The notes under the pieces: model-generated
Seen by the model: only the letters and a program-made list of their open reading frames with translations
Database searches by the model: none
What the model was told of the DNA's origin: nothing
In this document: positions 8,646-18,501 of the stretch, piece by piece
Numbering within the stretch: the first letter of the stretch is position 1
Layout: each line of letters starts with the position of its first letter
Made by a program: the position numbers and the translations under genes
From: Myxococcales bacterium
GTDB lineage: Bacteria > UBA10199 > 2-02-FULL-44-16 > JAAZCA01
Assembly: GCA_012513515.1 (NCBI GenBank)
Contig: JAAZCA010000005.1
Location: 29,792-93,791 of the forward strand
Length of the DNA: 64,000 nt
Direction: 5' to 3'

Positions 8646-8674
8646 CTTCTACCCACTTAACCCCTATTTGTCAA
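8646..8674 (-). promoter_or_regulatory. Sigma-70-type promoter for rplS-rnhB-udp-nupC
   Basis: On the minus strand TTGACA (8669-8674, perfect -35) is followed after 17 bases by TAGAAG (8646-8651, 4 of 6 at -10). Transcription would start near 8639 and leave a GC-rich leader of about 45 bases before the rplS ATG. It lies in the 84-base gap between trmD and rplS, the largest gap in this part of the run. Judged by eye only. Confidence 0.5.
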
Positions 8675-8678
8675 CTAT

Positions 8679-9401
8679 TTAGCTCGGATGTTTTTTGGAT
8701 GTACCCGAAAAAGTCTCCCGGCATTCGAACTTTGCGATGAGGTCGGGCCGCCTCTCCGAGGTCCGGCGAAGACTCTCCTCATGGCGCCATCTCTCTATAT
8801 CTGCATGATTTCCTGAGAGAAGTACTTTGGGAACCGCAATCCCCCTAAAAACCTCGGGACGGGTATAATGCGGATGTTCGAGAAGCCCGGATTCGAACGA
8901 TTCCAGTTCCGCGGAGGCCTCATTGCCAAGGGCTCCAGGGAGGAGGCGTATCACCGAGTCGGCGATCACCATCGCCGGTATCTCACCTCCGCTAAGGATG
9001 TAATCACCGATGGAAATTTCCCTCTCCACCACGAGATCTATCGCCCTCTGGTCTATGCCTTCGTATCTTCCGCAGATCAGGATTATTTGGTCCAGCTGCG
9101 AGAGCTCCCTCGCGAGCTTCTGAGTAAAAGGCTCTCCCTGCGGCGCGAGCAGTATACATTGAGAATTCTTTCCACGAGAGATGCCCTCAACCGCTTCGAC
9201 GAGAGGCCCGGCCATCATCACCATTCCGGCGCCCCCTCCGTAAGGTGAATCATCCACGCTTCTGTGTTTGTCTTTCGAGTGCTCCCTTATATCGTGAGTC
9301 TCGATCTCGACGATCCCCTTTTGCCTGGCGCGTTTGATTATCGAATCGGTGAAGGGGGAATCGAACATCTGCGGAAAAATTGTAAGTATGTCTATTTTCA
9401 T
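8679..9401 (-). CDS. trmD: tRNA (guanine-N1)-methyltransferase TrmD
   Basis: 240-residue SPOUT methyltransferase that methylates G37 of tRNAs with a G next to the anticodon, preventing frameshifts. The knot motifs are complete: [36 protein letters not shown] and the C-terminal LEHPHYTRP. An ATG start at 9401 gives the classic N-terminus [13 protein letters not shown]. It directly follows rimM (5-base gap) in the conserved rpsP-khpA-rimM-trmD-rplS order of ribosome-assembly and tRNA-modification genes. Confidence 0.96.
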   Translation of the reverse strand: MKIDILTIFPQMFDSPFTDSIIKRARQKGIVEIETHDIREHSKDKHRSVDDSPYGGGAGMVMMAGPLVEAVEGISRGKNSQCILLAPQGEPFTQKLARELSQLDQIILICGRYEGIDQRAIDLVVEREISIGDYILSGGEIPAMVIADSVIRLLPGALGNEASAELESFESGLLEHPHYTRPEVFRGIAVPKVLLSGNHADIERWRHEESLRRTSERRPDLIAKFECRETFSGTSKKHPS

Positions 9402-9406
9402 TTCAT

Positions 9407-9955
9407 CTATCCCTGATCCAACATCCCCTCCATCGGGCGGATGGTCATTACTTTTTTCGCAATATCTATATTGCGGATCACTTCGGAGATCGCCGGCACC
9501 ATGATCTCACTTCCGCGCTTCGCGCCATCGGGAAGAATTTCGTATACATCATTTTCGCCCGCTGTAAATATCCGCACTATTTCTCCTACCTCGATTCCTT
9601 CTTCGGTTACGACTTTCATCCCAAGAATCTGATAGCTGTAGTATTCACCTTTTCCGAGCTGAGGAAGCCTTTCTTCCTCTATGAATATCAGGCTGCCGTT
9701 CAGCGTTTTCGCCGAATTTCTGTCTGAAATCCCGTCGAAGCGCACGATGGAAAAAGAGCCCTGGGTGCGAAGACCCACGACAGCGAACTTTTCAAATTCG
9801 GATTTGCCATCCCTTGACAACAAAAGATGCTCGCCCTTTGAGACCGGGCAGCTTCCGCTAGCCCAGATGACCTGACACTCGCCCTTAAGAGCGACCGCCC
9901 TGCCCACCCGTCCGCATTCGACGAGGCCGGTTGATTTATTGGATTTGCTGCACAC
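9407..9955 (-). CDS. rimM: 16S rRNA processing protein RimM
   Basis: 182-residue ribosome maturation factor that binds ribosomal protein S19 and helps assemble the 30S head. The N-terminal RimM barrel ([13 protein letters not shown], then [19 protein letters not shown]) is followed by a PRC-barrel domain ([30 protein letters not shown]). The only start upstream of the conserved region is GTG at 9955, eleven bases after a weak GGAA and six bases after the khpA stop, so translation is probably coupled. Position between khpA and trmD fits the conserved operon. Confidence 0.92.
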   Translation of the reverse strand: MCSKSNKSTGLVECGRVGRAVALKGECQVIWASGSCPVSKGEHLLLSRDGKSEFEKFAVVGLRTQGSFSIVRFDGISDRNSAKTLNGSLIFIEEERLPQLGKGEYYSYQILGMKVVTEEGIEVGEIVRIFTAGENDVYEILPDGAKRGSEIMVPAISEVIRNIDIAKKVMTIRPMEGMLDQG

Positions 9956-9960
9956 GGAAA

Positions 9961-10206
9961 CTATTCCAGAATCTCTAACACCGAAGGCTTGCGTATCTTG
10001 GTAGATGCAGCGGAAAGGATCGTGCGAAGAGCCCTTGCAGTCCTGCCCTGCTTGCCAATGACTTTCCCAAGATCCTCTTTGGCGACCTTGAGTTCAATTA
10101 TGTTAGTCTGCTCCCCATCCACCTCGGTAACCTCGACCGAATCTGGTTTATCGACAAGAGCCTTGGCGATCATCTCAATAAGCTTGCTGATCGATTCCTC
10201 GGACAT
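9961..10206 (-). CDS. khpA: KH-domain RNA-binding protein KhpA (YlqC family)
   Basis: 81-residue single KH-domain protein. It carries the RNA-binding loop GKQG inside [19 protein letters not shown], and the N-terminal helix [19 protein letters not shown] typical of the YlqC/KhpA family. Such proteins bind RNA, often with KhpB, and influence cell size and ribosome assembly. The ATG at 10206 has an excellent AAGGAGG site; the frame is open further upstream but unconserved. It lies between rpsP and rimM, the standard location. Confidence 0.93.
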   Translation of the reverse strand: MSEESISKLIEMIAKALVDKPDSVEVTEVDGEQTNIIELKVAKEDLGKVIGKQGRTARALRTILSAASTKIRKPSVLEILE

Positions 10207-10238
10207 ACGACTTCCTCCTTGAGGGAATCTCAAATATT

Positions 10239-10472
10239 TTAGATGTTCTTGATCAGCTTGGAAACCGTCTCGGTGGGCTTTGCACCCTTGCTCAGCCAAT
10301 AAGCTATGCGTTCCTTATCAGCCACGACACGCTTCTCCTTGCTGCTCACATCATAGGTGCCAACAAGTTCGACAAAGGAGCTGTCCCTCGGTTGACGCTC
10401 GTCGGAAACCACTATGTGGTAAAAAGGAGCATTTTTCTTTCCACGCCTTGCCAGCCTGATCTTCACAGACAT
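10239..10472 (-). CDS. rpsP: Ribosomal protein S16
   Basis: 77-residue small-subunit protein S16, identified by [40 protein letters not shown] and the C-terminal [13 protein letters not shown]. The ATG at 10472 has GGAGGA close upstream. It follows ffh with a 51-base gap and leads into khpA-rimM-trmD, the usual order. Confidence 0.96.
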   Translation of the reverse strand: MSVKIRLARRGKKNAPFYHIVVSDERQPRDSSFVELVGTYDVSSKEKRVVADKERIAYWLSKGAKPTETVSKLIKNI

Positions 10473-10523
10473 ACTTCCTCCAGAATCTTTTTAATTAACT
10501 CGGGTAAAGGGCGAGAGCTGTTA

Positions 10524-11864
10524 TCAAGAAAAGGCTTGTGTAGTCAAGCCTTTAAAGAGTTTTTTCATACCGCCCTTGGAAAACTTCCTCATCATCTCGG
10601 AATATAGCTCGAACTCCTTTATAAATCGGTTCAGATCAGTGACTGAAACCCCTGATCCTAAAGCGATTCTTTTACGCCTAGAGCCGTTTAAAAGTTTGGG
10701 GTTCGAACGCTCCGACTTCGTCATGGAGGATATCATCGCCTCCTTGCGCCTCAGCTCTTTTTCAAGCGTAACCGGGTCAATTTTATCGGCAATAACCCCA
10801 AAACCGGGGATCATACCCATAAATTTCTCCAACGGACCCATTTTTTTCATCATTTTCAGCTGTTCTACGAAATCATCGAAGGTAACTCTGCCGCCGGAGA
10901 GCTTTTTGGCTATCTGCTCGGCCTCTCCCTGATCGACGTTCGCCTGCACCTGCTCAACCAGGCTCACGACATCACCCATACCGAGTATGCGCCCCGCCAT
11001 GCGCTCCGGATAAAAGGGTTCCAGGTCCTCAATTCGCTCCCCGGTGCCAACATATAATATCGGCTTACCAGTCACGGCCTTGACCGAAAGCGCCGCCCCT
11101 CCCCTTGCATCTCCATCGAGTTTGGTGAGGACCACGCCAGTAATCTCGAGAAGCTCGTTGAACGCTTTGGCTGCTTTCACGGCATCCTGCCCGGTCATGG
11201 AATCGGCGACATAAAGGATCCTCTGAGCCTCGACCTTTTTGGAAATCTCGCTGACCTCATCCATCATCAGCTGATCGATGTGAAGCCTGCCAGCGGTATC
11301 TATTATCAAAGTATCGTACCCGAATCTCTCCGCATGTCTTCTCGCCTCTTTGGCGATCTTTACAGGCTTGGTCTTGGGATCGGCATCGATGAAATCCACA
11401 CCGCATTTTTCCGCCATGATCTTAAGCTGTGAGATGGCGGCAGGCCTGTACACATCGACGGAAACAAGCAGAGGTCTTCTCCCGATCTTCTTGCAAAGGA
11501 GGGCGAACCTCGCAGCTGTTGTCGTCTTGCCGCTTCCTTGAAGACCGACCACCATCGTGACGAGAGGAGGAGAAGAGGCAAAATCGAATGGCTGATGCGC
11601 TTTCCCGAGCGCGATTACCAATTCGTCGTGAACAATTTTCGTGAACTGCTGGGCCGGCGTGATAGAGGAAAGGACCTTTTCACCCACGGCCTGCACGGAG
11701 ACCTTTTCGACGAAATCCTTCACAACCGCGAAATGCACATCGGCGGAGAGAAGAGCCAGCTTGATTTCCCGCGCTGCAGCGAGCACGTCGGACTCTTTCA
11801 GCTTACCCTTGCCGGACATCGCATCGAAGGTTTTTGAAAAAGCTGTCTTGAGATTTTGGAACAA
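10524..11864 (-). CDS. ffh: Signal recognition particle GTPase Ffh
   Basis: 446-residue SRP54 homologue. It binds 4.5S RNA and signal sequences of nascent membrane proteins and docks with FtsY. The domains are: N helical bundle (1-95), G domain with P-loop GLQGSGKT (107-114), DTAGRLH (189-195) and TKLDGDARGG (247-256), and a Met-rich M domain from about 320 with the RNA-binding GSRRKRIALGSG. It starts with TTG at 11864, preceded by GGAGGG with 5-6 bases spacing; the conserved N-terminus MFQNLKTAFSKTF supports this. The glmM stop lies immediately upstream, so the two genes are translationally coupled. No 4.5S RNA gene was recognised nearby. Confidence 0.95.
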   Translation of the reverse strand: MFQNLKTAFSKTFDAMSGKGKLKESDVLAAAREIKLALLSADVHFAVVKDFVEKVSVQAVGEKVLSSITPAQQFTKIVHDELVIALGKAHQPFDFASSPPLVTMVVGLQGSGKTTTAARFALLCKKIGRRPLLVSVDVYRPAAISQLKIMAEKCGVDFIDADPKTKPVKIAKEARRHAERFGYDTLIIDTAGRLHIDQLMMDEVSEISKKVEAQRILYVADSMTGQDAVKAAKAFNELLEITGVVLTKLDGDARGGAALSVKAVTGKPILYVGTGERIEDLEPFYPERMAGRILGMGDVVSLVEQVQANVDQGEAEQIAKKLSGGRVTFDDFVEQLKMMKKMGPLEKFMGMIPGFGVIADKIDPVTLEKELRRKEAMISSMTKSERSNPKLLNGSRRKRIALGSGVSVTDLNRFIKEFELYSEMMRKFSKGGMKKLFKGLTTQAFS

Positions 11865-11865
11865 T

Positions 11866-13239
11866 TCAACCCTCCAAACCTATCTCGGCATTGATAGCAT
11901 CGGCAATTGCAGCGACCAGATCGCCTATCTGAGATTCGTTTTCACCTTCCACCATCACTCGCGCGATATTCTCAGTACCGGAATATCTGACCAGGAGACG
12001 GCCGTGTTTGCCAAGCGTTTCCTCTGTCTTTTTGATCTCCGCGGCGACGCCCTTCATCCCTTCGAAGGGAACTTTCTCCCTGACAGGAACGTTTATTATC
12101 TTTTGGGGAAAGGGTTTGAAACTTTCAGCGACCAGCTCCGAAAGCCTCTTTCCATTCTGACGCATGATCGAAAGAACGCGAAGCGCTGCCAGAATCCCGT
12201 CTCCCGAAGTAGTATGATGAAGGAATATCACGTGGCCGCTGTTCTCTCCTCCCAGATTGTATCCCCCGCTGCGCATCACCTCCATGATGTATCGGTCTCC
12301 GACATCCGTGCGCAGAAGCTTGATTCCTTTTCGGGCGAGCGATATTTCAAGCCCCATATTGCTCATCGTCGTGCCGACGACGGTATCCTTTGCAAGCGAA
12401 CCCTTCGAATGAAGATGGAAGGCACATATGGCAATAAGAGCGTCTCCATCGACGAGGGCGCCGTTTTCGTCGCACATGATTACCCTGTCGGCATCGCCGT
12501 CCAAAGCTATCCCAACATCAGCCCCCTGCTCACGCACTATCCTGCACATCTTCGCCGGATGGAGGGCTCCGCAATCCACATTTATATTGAGCCCGTTCGG
12601 CTGATTGAATATCGCATGGACGCGCGCGCCAAGCTCGGAGAAAATGGTAGGAGCCACCTTGTAACCGGCGCCATTGGCGCAATCCAAAACTATGTTGAAA
12701 CCATCGAGCGTCAGCTGCGTAGGAAAGGTACCCTTGATGTACTGTATGTAACGTCCGCCTGCGTCGTCTATCCTGTACGCCTTCCCCATCTCGAGGGGAG
12801 GAACTCTCAACCTGTCGAGATCTCCGCTAAATATCATGCGCTCCATGTTGAACTCGGTCTCGTCGGGAAGCTTGAAACCCTGGTTGTCAAAAAACTTGAT
12901 GCCGTTGTATTCCACAGGATTGTGCGAGGCGGAAACCATAACCCCGGCTCTCGCGCGCATGCTGTGAGCTATAAATGCTATTCCCGGAGTGGGAAGCGGC
13001 CCCACGAGCATGGCATCCACTCCCATCGAGCAGATTCCGGCAACCAACGCCGACTCGAAAACGTAACCTGAGAGCCTGGTGTCTTTTCCTATGACTATCC
13101 TCTTGAGCCCTGCGGCATTGCAAAAATGATTCGCTATCGCCTGCCCAAGTTTCACAGCAGTGCAGGAGTCCATGGGATAGCTGTTTGCTATGCCGCGAAC
13201 CCCGTCGGTGCCAAAAAGTTTTCTTCCGTTGTGATACAT
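11866..13239 (-). CDS. glmM: Phosphoglucosamine mutase GlmM
   Basis: 457 residues, converting glucosamine-6-phosphate to glucosamine-1-phosphate for peptidoglycan and LPS precursors. It begins with the family signature LFGTDGVRG. The phosphoserine loop GVMVSASHNP (Ser about 105), metal loop DGDADR, sugar loop GGENSGH and phosphate-binding RYSGTE near the C-terminus are all present. RYSGTE replaces the more common RPSGTE. The ATG at 13239 has GAGGGG upstream; the open frame extends 17 codons further but unconserved. It lies 19 bases after ispH and abuts ffh. Confidence 0.94.
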   Translation of the reverse strand: MYHNGRKLFGTDGVRGIANSYPMDSCTAVKLGQAIANHFCNAAGLKRIVIGKDTRLSGYVFESALVAGICSMGVDAMLVGPLPTPGIAFIAHSMRARAGVMVSASHNPVEYNGIKFFDNQGFKLPDETEFNMERMIFSGDLDRLRVPPLEMGKAYRIDDAGGRYIQYIKGTFPTQLTLDGFNIVLDCANGAGYKVAPTIFSELGARVHAIFNQPNGLNINVDCGALHPAKMCRIVREQGADVGIALDGDADRVIMCDENGALVDGDALIAICAFHLHSKGSLAKDTVVGTTMSNMGLEISLARKGIKLLRTDVGDRYIMEVMRSGGYNLGGENSGHVIFLHHTTSGDGILAALRVLSIMRQNGKRLSELVAESFKPFPQKIINVPVREKVPFEGMKGVAAEIKKTEETLGKHGRLLVRYSGTENIARVMVEGENESQIGDLVAAIADAINAEIGLEG

Positions 13240-13258
13240 ATCGCCCCTCTGCCAAACG

Positions 13259-14119
13259 CTATTCCGATTCGGTGAGCTTCGCCACGACACGGTCGATCAC
13301 CCAACTGGGAGTCGAAGCCCCCGCTGTTATTCCTATCGTCGTGGCATCTTTGAAATCGTCCATTGAAATCTCATCATCGGTTTCGATGAAAAATGTAGCA
13401 GCGCCGCACTCCCTCGATATTTCCGCAAGCCTGTTTGTGTTGGAGCTGTTTCTCCCCCCAACCACCACCATCGCATCGACGCGCCTCGCCAAATCCCTTA
13501 CCTCCTCCTGCCTCATTCCAGTGGAACGGCATATAGTATCGAAGACGAGGCACTCGGGAAATCTCGACTTTATAAGGGCTACAAGCTGCTCGAATTTTTC
13601 TCTCTGCTGCGTGCTCTGCGAGACGACGCAGACCTTCCCAAGGTCGGGAGGAAGGGCCTCCACTTCGGCAGCGGTGTTCACGCAAGCTCCACGGTCCTCC
13701 GCAAAACCGAGCAGTGCCTTTACCTCAGGGTGCTCCTTATGGCCGATGATTATGATAAAATAGCCTTTTCTCAGATGGCCTCGAACCGTCCCTTGGATGC
13801 GCCCCACGTCCGGACATGTCGCATCGCAAATTACAGCTCCGCACTTCTCCAGCCGTTTTCTTTCTTCAGGCGGAACCCCATGGGTTCGTATCACGACAGT
13901 ACCGGAGAGCTCGACAGGTATTTCATCTATAACGCAGATCCCCTGTTGCTCCAGCATTTCAACAGCCTGTGGATTGTGTATCAGCGGACCATAGGTATGG
14001 ACGGGATGATTTTCCGGATGATTCTTGGCGACATCGAGGACCTTGTCGAAAGCCCTTCTGACTCCCCAGCAAAACCCGGCTGAAGTAGCGACTATGATGG
14101 TCTTTTTAGTCATTTTCAT
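13259..14119 (-). CDS. ispH: 4-hydroxy-3-methylbut-2-enyl diphosphate reductase IspH (LytB)
   Basis: 286-residue iron-sulfur enzyme for the last step of the MEP isoprenoid pathway, giving IPP and DMAPP. The three cluster cysteines are visible: Cys17 in GFCWGV, Cys102 in DATCP and Cys197 in DTIC. The family motifs THGVPP, GHKEHPEV, VVSQSTQ and GITAGASTPSW are also present. Its start overlaps the nusB 3' end by 14 bases (ATG at 14119, or the second ATG two codons later), so the genes are probably coupled. Confidence 0.95.
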   Translation of the reverse strand: MKMTKKTIIVATSAGFCWGVRRAFDKVLDVAKNHPENHPVHTYGPLIHNPQAVEMLEQQGICVIDEIPVELSGTVVIRTHGVPPEERKRLEKCGAVICDATCPDVGRIQGTVRGHLRKGYFIIIIGHKEHPEVKALLGFAEDRGACVNTAAEVEALPPDLGKVCVVSQSTQQREKFEQLVALIKSRFPECLVFDTICRSTGMRQEEVRDLARRVDAMVVVGGRNSSNTNRLAEISRECGAATFFIETDDEISMDDFKDATTIGITAGASTPSWVIDRVVAKLTESE

Positions 14120-14546
14120 TTTCTCTATCGGCCTTTTTCGGAAGGGAAGAGGTCTTGGCTATATTATCAAGTATGCCGTTGACAAAGGCGCCGCTTTCGG
14201 AAGTTCCAAAACGCTTCGCTATTTCCACGGCCTCGTTGATAGAGACTTTGATCGGGATGTCCACCCTGAACAAAAGTTCATACACTGAAACCCGAAGCAC
14301 GCTCTTGTCTACGGCTGCCATCCTCGATATTTTCCAGTTCGTAGAATTGTCCGAAATGGAGGAGTCTATCTTCTCGATATTGGAAACGACTCCGTCAAAA
14401 AGAACGTTGGCAAATTCCACAACCTCGGATGAAAACTCGTTGCCCCTCCAAAAGTTGTTCCTGACCATGCGAGCATCTTCTCCGCCAACGTCGAGTTGGT
14501 AGAGCATCTGAACCACGCATTCCCTGGCTTTTCTTCTAATTCCCAT
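14106..14546 (-). CDS. nusB: Transcription antitermination factor NusB
   Basis: 146-residue all-helical protein that, with NusE (S10), binds boxA RNA during rRNA transcription. Recognisable parts are RRKARECVVQMLYQLD, RMAAVDKSVLRVSVYELLF, and the conserved VSINEAVEIAKRFGTSESGAFVNGILD. The ATG at 14546 lies three bases after the ribH stop, and the frame upstream of it runs antisense-like through ribH without similarity. The ribH-nusB pair is widely conserved. Confidence 0.94.
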   Translation of the reverse strand: MGIRRKARECVVQMLYQLDVGGEDARMVRNNFWRGNEFSSEVVEFANVLFDGVVSNIEKIDSSISDNSTNWKISRMAAVDKSVLRVSVYELLFRVDIPIKVSINEAVEIAKRFGTSESGAFVNGILDNIAKTSSLPKKADRENEND

Positions 14547-14548
14547 CG

Positions 14549-15016
14549 TCAGCCTATATTTCTCAGGACGTTGGCCATCTCTATAGCAGCCAACGCGGCT
14601 TCGGAACCCTTGTTGCCCTGCTTCGTGCCGGCCCTCTCTATCGCCTGTTCGAGGTTGTCGGCCGTGATAACTCCAAAGCTGATAGGAATTCCGCTGGAAA
14701 GCATCGTCTGCGCTAGACCGCGGGCAGACTGATTGGCCACGTGCTCGAAATGAGGAGTCGAACCCCTGATTATCGCACCCAGGCAAATGACGGCGTCGTA
14801 TTTTCCACTTTCAGCCAGCTTCTTCGCCGCAAGCGATATCTCCATGGCACCGGGGACTTTGACGAGAACCGCATTCTCCAAATCTCCACCGCTTCTGGAT
14901 ATCACATCCATCGCCCCATCGACGAGCCTGGAGGTTATGAAATCGTTAAATCTGCTCACCACGACCGCCATCCTCAAACCCTTCGACGACAGGCCCCCTT
15001 CAATTATCTTCGGCAT
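14549..15016 (-). CDS. ribH: 6,7-dimethyl-8-ribityllumazine synthase
   Basis: 155-residue lumazine synthase, condensing the ribityl-pyrimidine with 3,4-dihydroxybutanone phosphate. Characteristic segments are [51 protein letters not shown] (with the catalytic His) and [20 protein letters not shown]. The ATG at 15016 has GGGAGG upstream. Such proteins assemble as pentamers or 60-mers. It is the third of four consecutive riboflavin loci on this strand. Confidence 0.95.
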   Translation of the reverse strand: MPKIIEGGLSSKGLRMAVVVSRFNDFITSRLVDGAMDVISRSGGDLENAVLVKVPGAMEISLAAKKLAESGKYDAVICLGAIIRGSTPHFEHVANQSARGLAQTMLSSGIPISFGVITADNLEQAIERAGTKQGNKGSEAALAAIEMANVLRNIG

Positions 15017-15041
15017 ATCATATCCTCCCAAAGCATCCGCT

Positions 15042-16277
15042 TCAAACCTTCTCCAACAGATGCCCCATTTTTTCACGCTTTGTTTTCAGATAGAACTCGT
15101 TGTACTCCCCTGGTTCAATCTCTATCGAAACCCTTTCGACTATCTCTATGCCATATCCAGAAAGCCCTACCACTTTCTTGGGATTGTTAGTCATCAAACG
15201 CAGCTTGCGGATTCCCAGATCGACCAAAATCTGCGCGCCAATGCCATAATCGCGAAGGTCGGCTTTAAATCCCAATTTTTCGTTAGCCTCGACCGTATCA
15301 AAACCCTGGTCCTGAAGAGCGTATGCGTTGATCTTGTTGTGAATCCCTATTCCACGCCCCTCCTGGCGAATGTAAAGCAGCGCGCCCCGCCCTTCAGCCG
15401 AAATCATCTCCAGGGATTTTTTCAACTGCGCACCGCAGTCGCATCTGCTCGAACCAAAAACATCGCCGGTCAAGCACTCCGAATGAACTCTGACCAAGAC
15501 TGGCTCACCGCTGGAAAGATCCCCCTTAACGAGGGCGATGTGCGCATGCGAATCTATGTCGTTGGTATAGGAAAAAATCTTAAAACCCTCATCGCAAAAG
15601 ATGGGGAGCTTCGCACCAGAGCTGCGGTGAACCAGGGATTCTTTCCTCATCCTGTATCGAACGATATCCTCTATGCTCACTATGGAAAGGGAGTGCTTCT
15701 TCGCAAATTTTTCAAGATCGGGCATGCGCGCCATCGAACCGTCATCGTTCATGATCTCGCAGATTACTCCCGCGCTCTTCATTCCGGCGAGCCTGGCAAG
15801 ATCAACGGAGCCCTCGGTCTGTCCAGTCCTAACCAAAACTCCGCCTTTTTTGGCGCACAGAGGAAAGATGTGACCCGGCCTGACCAGATCCTCAGGCTTC
15901 GCACCGTCGGCGATCGCGGCGAGAATTGTCGTGGCGCGATCGGCGGCTGAGATGCCGGTGGTAGTGCCGTGCTTCGCATCTATCGAAACGGTAAATCCGG
16001 TATGAAAGGCGGAGGTGTTTTTGCCGACCATCATCGGAAGATCGAGTTTTTTCGCGTCTTCATCGGTGATGGTCAGACAGACAAGCCCGCGTCCAAATTT
16101 AACCATGAAGTTGACAGCCTCGGGAGTAATCATCTCCGCAGCCATTGCGAGGTCGCCCTCATTTTCGCGGTCCTCGTCATCGACGAGTATCACCATCCGC
16201 CCCGCCCTGAAATCGGCGAGAGCCCTCTCCACCGCTGCGATGCTGCCAGCGTGCTCTTTGAAATCTATAACGGCCAT
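15042..16277 (-). CDS. ribBA: Bifunctional 3,4-dihydroxy-2-butanone-4-phosphate synthase / GTP cyclohydrolase II
   Basis: 411-residue fusion of the two entry enzymes of riboflavin synthesis. The RibB part (1-205) has DDEDREN (33-39) with acidic metal ligands and HGTTTGIS (103-110). The RibA part (206-411) has the zinc cysteines Cys268, Cys279 and Cys281 in [17 protein letters not shown], the catalytic RQEGRGIG (304-311) and MTNNPKK. Both active sites look intact. It lies between ribE (2-base gap) and ribH. No FMN riboswitch was seen upstream of the rib genes. Confidence 0.96.
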   Translation of the reverse strand: MAVIDFKEHAGSIAAVERALADFRAGRMVILVDDEDRENEGDLAMAAEMITPEAVNFMVKFGRGLVCLTITDEDAKKLDLPMMVGKNTSAFHTGFTVSIDAKHGTTTGISAADRATTILAAIADGAKPEDLVRPGHIFPLCAKKGGVLVRTGQTEGSVDLARLAGMKSAGVICEIMNDDGSMARMPDLEKFAKKHSLSIVSIEDIVRYRMRKESLVHRSSGAKLPIFCDEGFKIFSYTNDIDSHAHIALVKGDLSSGEPVLVRVHSECLTGDVFGSSRCDCGAQLKKSLEMISAEGRGALLYIRQEGRGIGIHNKINAYALQDQGFDTVEANEKLGFKADLRDYGIGAQILVDLGIRKLRLMTNNPKKVVGLSGYGIEIVERVSIEIEPGEYNEFYLKTKREKMGHLLEKV

Positions 16278-16279
16278 GA

Positions 16280-16930
16280 TTAGAATCCGTGTTTCTTGAG
16301 AAATTCCTCTGTAATCTTCGACCTCTCCGAATACTGCTCGCTGTCGAGAAAGCCAAGTTTCTCAACATACTTGCCGATTATGTCAACTTCTAAGTTGACC
16401 TCATCTCCGATGCGCATCGAGTGAAATGTCGAGTTTAGCTTGGTGTGTGATATCACCACCACGCTGAAGGAGTTCCCTCCGCATCTCGATATAGTCAGGC
16501 TTACCCCATCCACCGCGATCGAACCCTTTTCGACCATGTACCTGGAAAGGTTGTGCGGAATTTCTATGCTGAACTCCTGAAACCCTGTTTTAGTAATAAT
16601 ATCAATAACTTTTCCAACACCATCGACGTGTCCCTGCACCAGGTGGCCGCCAAAACGCCCCCCCGCCTGCATCGCCCGCTCGAGGTTTACACGCATCCCA
16701 GGCTTTAGCTTGCCCAGTGTGGACCTCGAAATCGTCTCAGGTGAGACATCTGCCCAAAAACATTTTCCGAGCCGGGAAGTGATCGTCAGACAGCAGCCAT
16801 TGACTGAAATGGAATCGCCGACATTGCATCTTTCGATGTCAAATTCGGATGCTATTTCGAGGAGGAGCACATCATCTCTTTTTCTGGCGGAGCGAACCTC
16901 GCCAACTCCCTCAATTATTCCGGTGAACAC
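16280..16930 (-). CDS. ribE: Riboflavin synthase alpha chain
   Basis: 216-residue enzyme that dismutates two lumazines to riboflavin. It is made of two similar barrels: [12 protein letters not shown] with [10 protein letters not shown] in the first, and [20 protein letters not shown] with AVDGVSLTI in the second. Its start overlaps the ribD 3' end by 20 bases, so translation of the two is coupled. Confidence 0.94.
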   Translation of the reverse strand: MFTGIIEGVGEVRSARKRDDVLLLEIASEFDIERCNVGDSISVNGCCLTITSRLGKCFWADVSPETISRSTLGKLKPGMRVNLERAMQAGGRFGGHLVQGHVDGVGKVIDIITKTGFQEFSIEIPHNLSRYMVEKGSIAVDGVSLTISRCGGNSFSVVVISHTKLNSTFHSMRIGDEVNLEVDIIGKYVEKLGFLDSEQYSERSKITEEFLKKHGF

Positions 16931-18038
16931 CGCCGCCCCCTCTCACGACCGAACCCTCGATGACAAAGTTGTCTCCAAATCGCTGTATCGAAACGCCGGA
17001 GAGTTTCACAACTTTATCAATGCTCGGTATCGCAATACCGGGGAGAAAATCCTTCCCTCCTCCCCCGATGAAAACAGGAGCCATGCAGACCACCATATGG
17101 TCCACCAGCTTGCGTTTTATGAAATCGGAAAAAAGTTCTCCACCACCCTCGAGAAGTATGGAAGTAATTCCAAGTTCCCCTAGCTTCTGAAGCATGTGGG
17201 GCAGAAAAACGCGCCCCGAACCTGTGGCACGACACCTCATCACAGTGAAGCCATTTTTCTCTATCCAGCGAACTCTTGATGCAGGGGCCTTCGCAGTTGT
17301 GGCGAAGATGCAGCTCTGCTTCGGACGGCGAAAAAGCCTCGCGCTGCGAGGTATGTTTAGAGCGCTGTCTACTACTACAGCCACCGGCATGAGGCCGTGC
17401 CAATTCTTCAGCCTGACGTTCAGGCGAGGGTCATCCTTGCGGACGGTCCCTCCCCCTACCATCACCGCATCGACCGTACCGCGAATTCTATGCACATAGT
17501 TTCTACATTCTTTGTTGGTGATCCACTTCGATTCTCCGGTAGCGACGGCAATCTTTCCATCAAGAGAGAGCGCGGTCTTAGCCGTAACGTGGGGAACGCC
17601 GCTGATCATAAAGCGATTGTAACGATCATTCAATTTAACGCAGCTTTCTTCCAGTATGCCGACCGATACATCGATCCCTTTATCCTGCAGTGCCCTGATC
17701 CCCTTGCCATTTACGAGAGGATTCACATCCCTGGTTCCGATGAAGACACGCTTGATTCCCGCCGTAGCTATCGCATCGACACAGGGGGGCGTTTCCCCGT
17801 GATGGACACAGGGCTCCAGAGTGACATACATATCCGCCCCTCTCGCTTTCGACCCCGCATCCTCTAGGGCATTCACCTCCGCATGAGGCGTGCCCGCCTT
17901 TTTGTGGTATCCCTCCCCGACTATCTTTCCGCCCTTGACTATGACCGCTCCCACCATCGGATTTGGTGAAGTTCTTCCAAGCCCCTCGAGGGCCAGAGCC
18001 AGGGCCCATCTCATGTAGGATTCCCTTTTGCTCGACAT
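16911..18038 (-). CDS. ribD: Bifunctional riboflavin deaminase/reductase RibD
   Basis: 375-residue two-domain protein performing the second and third steps after GTP cyclohydrolase. The deaminase domain carries the zinc site HAEVNAL (52-58) and PCVHHGETPPC (76-86; Cys77 and Cys86). The reductase domain starts near 147 (TAKTALSLDGKIA) and includes GESKWIT, DAVMVGGGTVRKDDPRL and LLEGGGEL. The ATG at 18038 lies directly after the nrdR stop. nrdR-ribD-ribE-ribBA-ribH-nusB is a common gene order. Confidence 0.95.
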   Translation of the reverse strand: MSSKRESYMRWALALALEGLGRTSPNPMVGAVIVKGGKIVGEGYHKKAGTPHAEVNALEDAGSKARGADMYVTLEPCVHHGETPPCVDAIATAGIKRVFIGTRDVNPLVNGKGIRALQDKGIDVSVGILEESCVKLNDRYNRFMISGVPHVTAKTALSLDGKIAVATGESKWITNKECRNYVHRIRGTVDAVMVGGGTVRKDDPRLNVRLKNWHGLMPVAVVVDSALNIPRSARLFRRPKQSCIFATTAKAPASRVRWIEKNGFTVMRCRATGSGRVFLPHMLQKLGELGITSILLEGGGELFSDFIKRKLVDHMVVCMAPVFIGGGGKDFLPGIAIPSIDKVVKLSGVSIQRFGDNFVIEGSVVRGGGGVHRNN

Positions 18039-18039
18039 C

Positions 18040-18498
18040 TCATTTCTCCCTATTGAGAAGCTCGTTGAGCTCTGACATGAACTCGTTTATATCCTTGAAT
18101 GATCTGTAGACAGAAGCGAAGCGCACGTAGGCAACTTCATCCAACTTGTGCAGTGCAGCCATAACACGGGCGCCTATGACGGAACTCGGCACCTCTGAAT
18201 CCCCCTGCTCCTGAACCCACCGCTCGATATCGTCGGCCACCGAGTTGATAGTCTCCATAGAGATCGGGCGTTTCTCGCAGGCCTTTTTAACTCCACCGAC
18301 TATCTTCATGCGATCGAACGCCTCCCGACGACCGTCTTTTTTAACGACGGCGGGTAAAGGCTCCTCGACCCTTTCATAAGTCGTGAAGCGCTTGCCGCAG
18401 ACCTCGCACTCGCGCCTTCTGCGGATGATGGCTCCATCCTTGGAAACCCTCGAGTCGATGACCTTGCTTTCAACAGTTGGACAAAATGGGCATCTCAT
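18040..18498 (-). CDS. nrdR: Transcriptional repressor NrdR
   Basis: 152-residue repressor of ribonucleotide reductase genes. It has a zinc ribbon (Cys3, Cys6, Cys31, Cys34; [17 protein letters not shown]) and an ATP-cone domain that senses ATP/dATP ([29 protein letters not shown]). It would bind paired NrdR boxes; none was identified in this window. It lies between glyA and ribD. Confidence 0.95.
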   Translation of the reverse strand: MRCPFCPTVESKVIDSRVSKDGAIIRRRRECEVCGKRFTTYERVEEPLPAVVKKDGRREAFDRMKIVGGVKKACEKRPISMETINSVADDIERWVQEQGDSEVPSSVIGARVMAALHKLDEVAYVRFASVYRSFKDINEFMSELNELLNREK

Positions 18499-18501
18499 CT
18501 T

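Noticed and set aside
11641..13071. 476-codon open frame on the plus strand
   Set aside because: Entirely antisense to glmM and the ffh start; no family resemblance, and it arises from codon bias of the real genes.
14787..15950. 387-codon open frame on the plus strand
   Set aside because: Antisense to ribBA and ribH, which have complete conserved motifs; the product resembles nothing.
14549..18498. FMN riboswitch for the riboflavin genes
   Set aside because: No RFN-like leader was seen upstream of ribD, ribE, ribBA or ribH; the genes are packed with overlaps or gaps of 25 bases or less.
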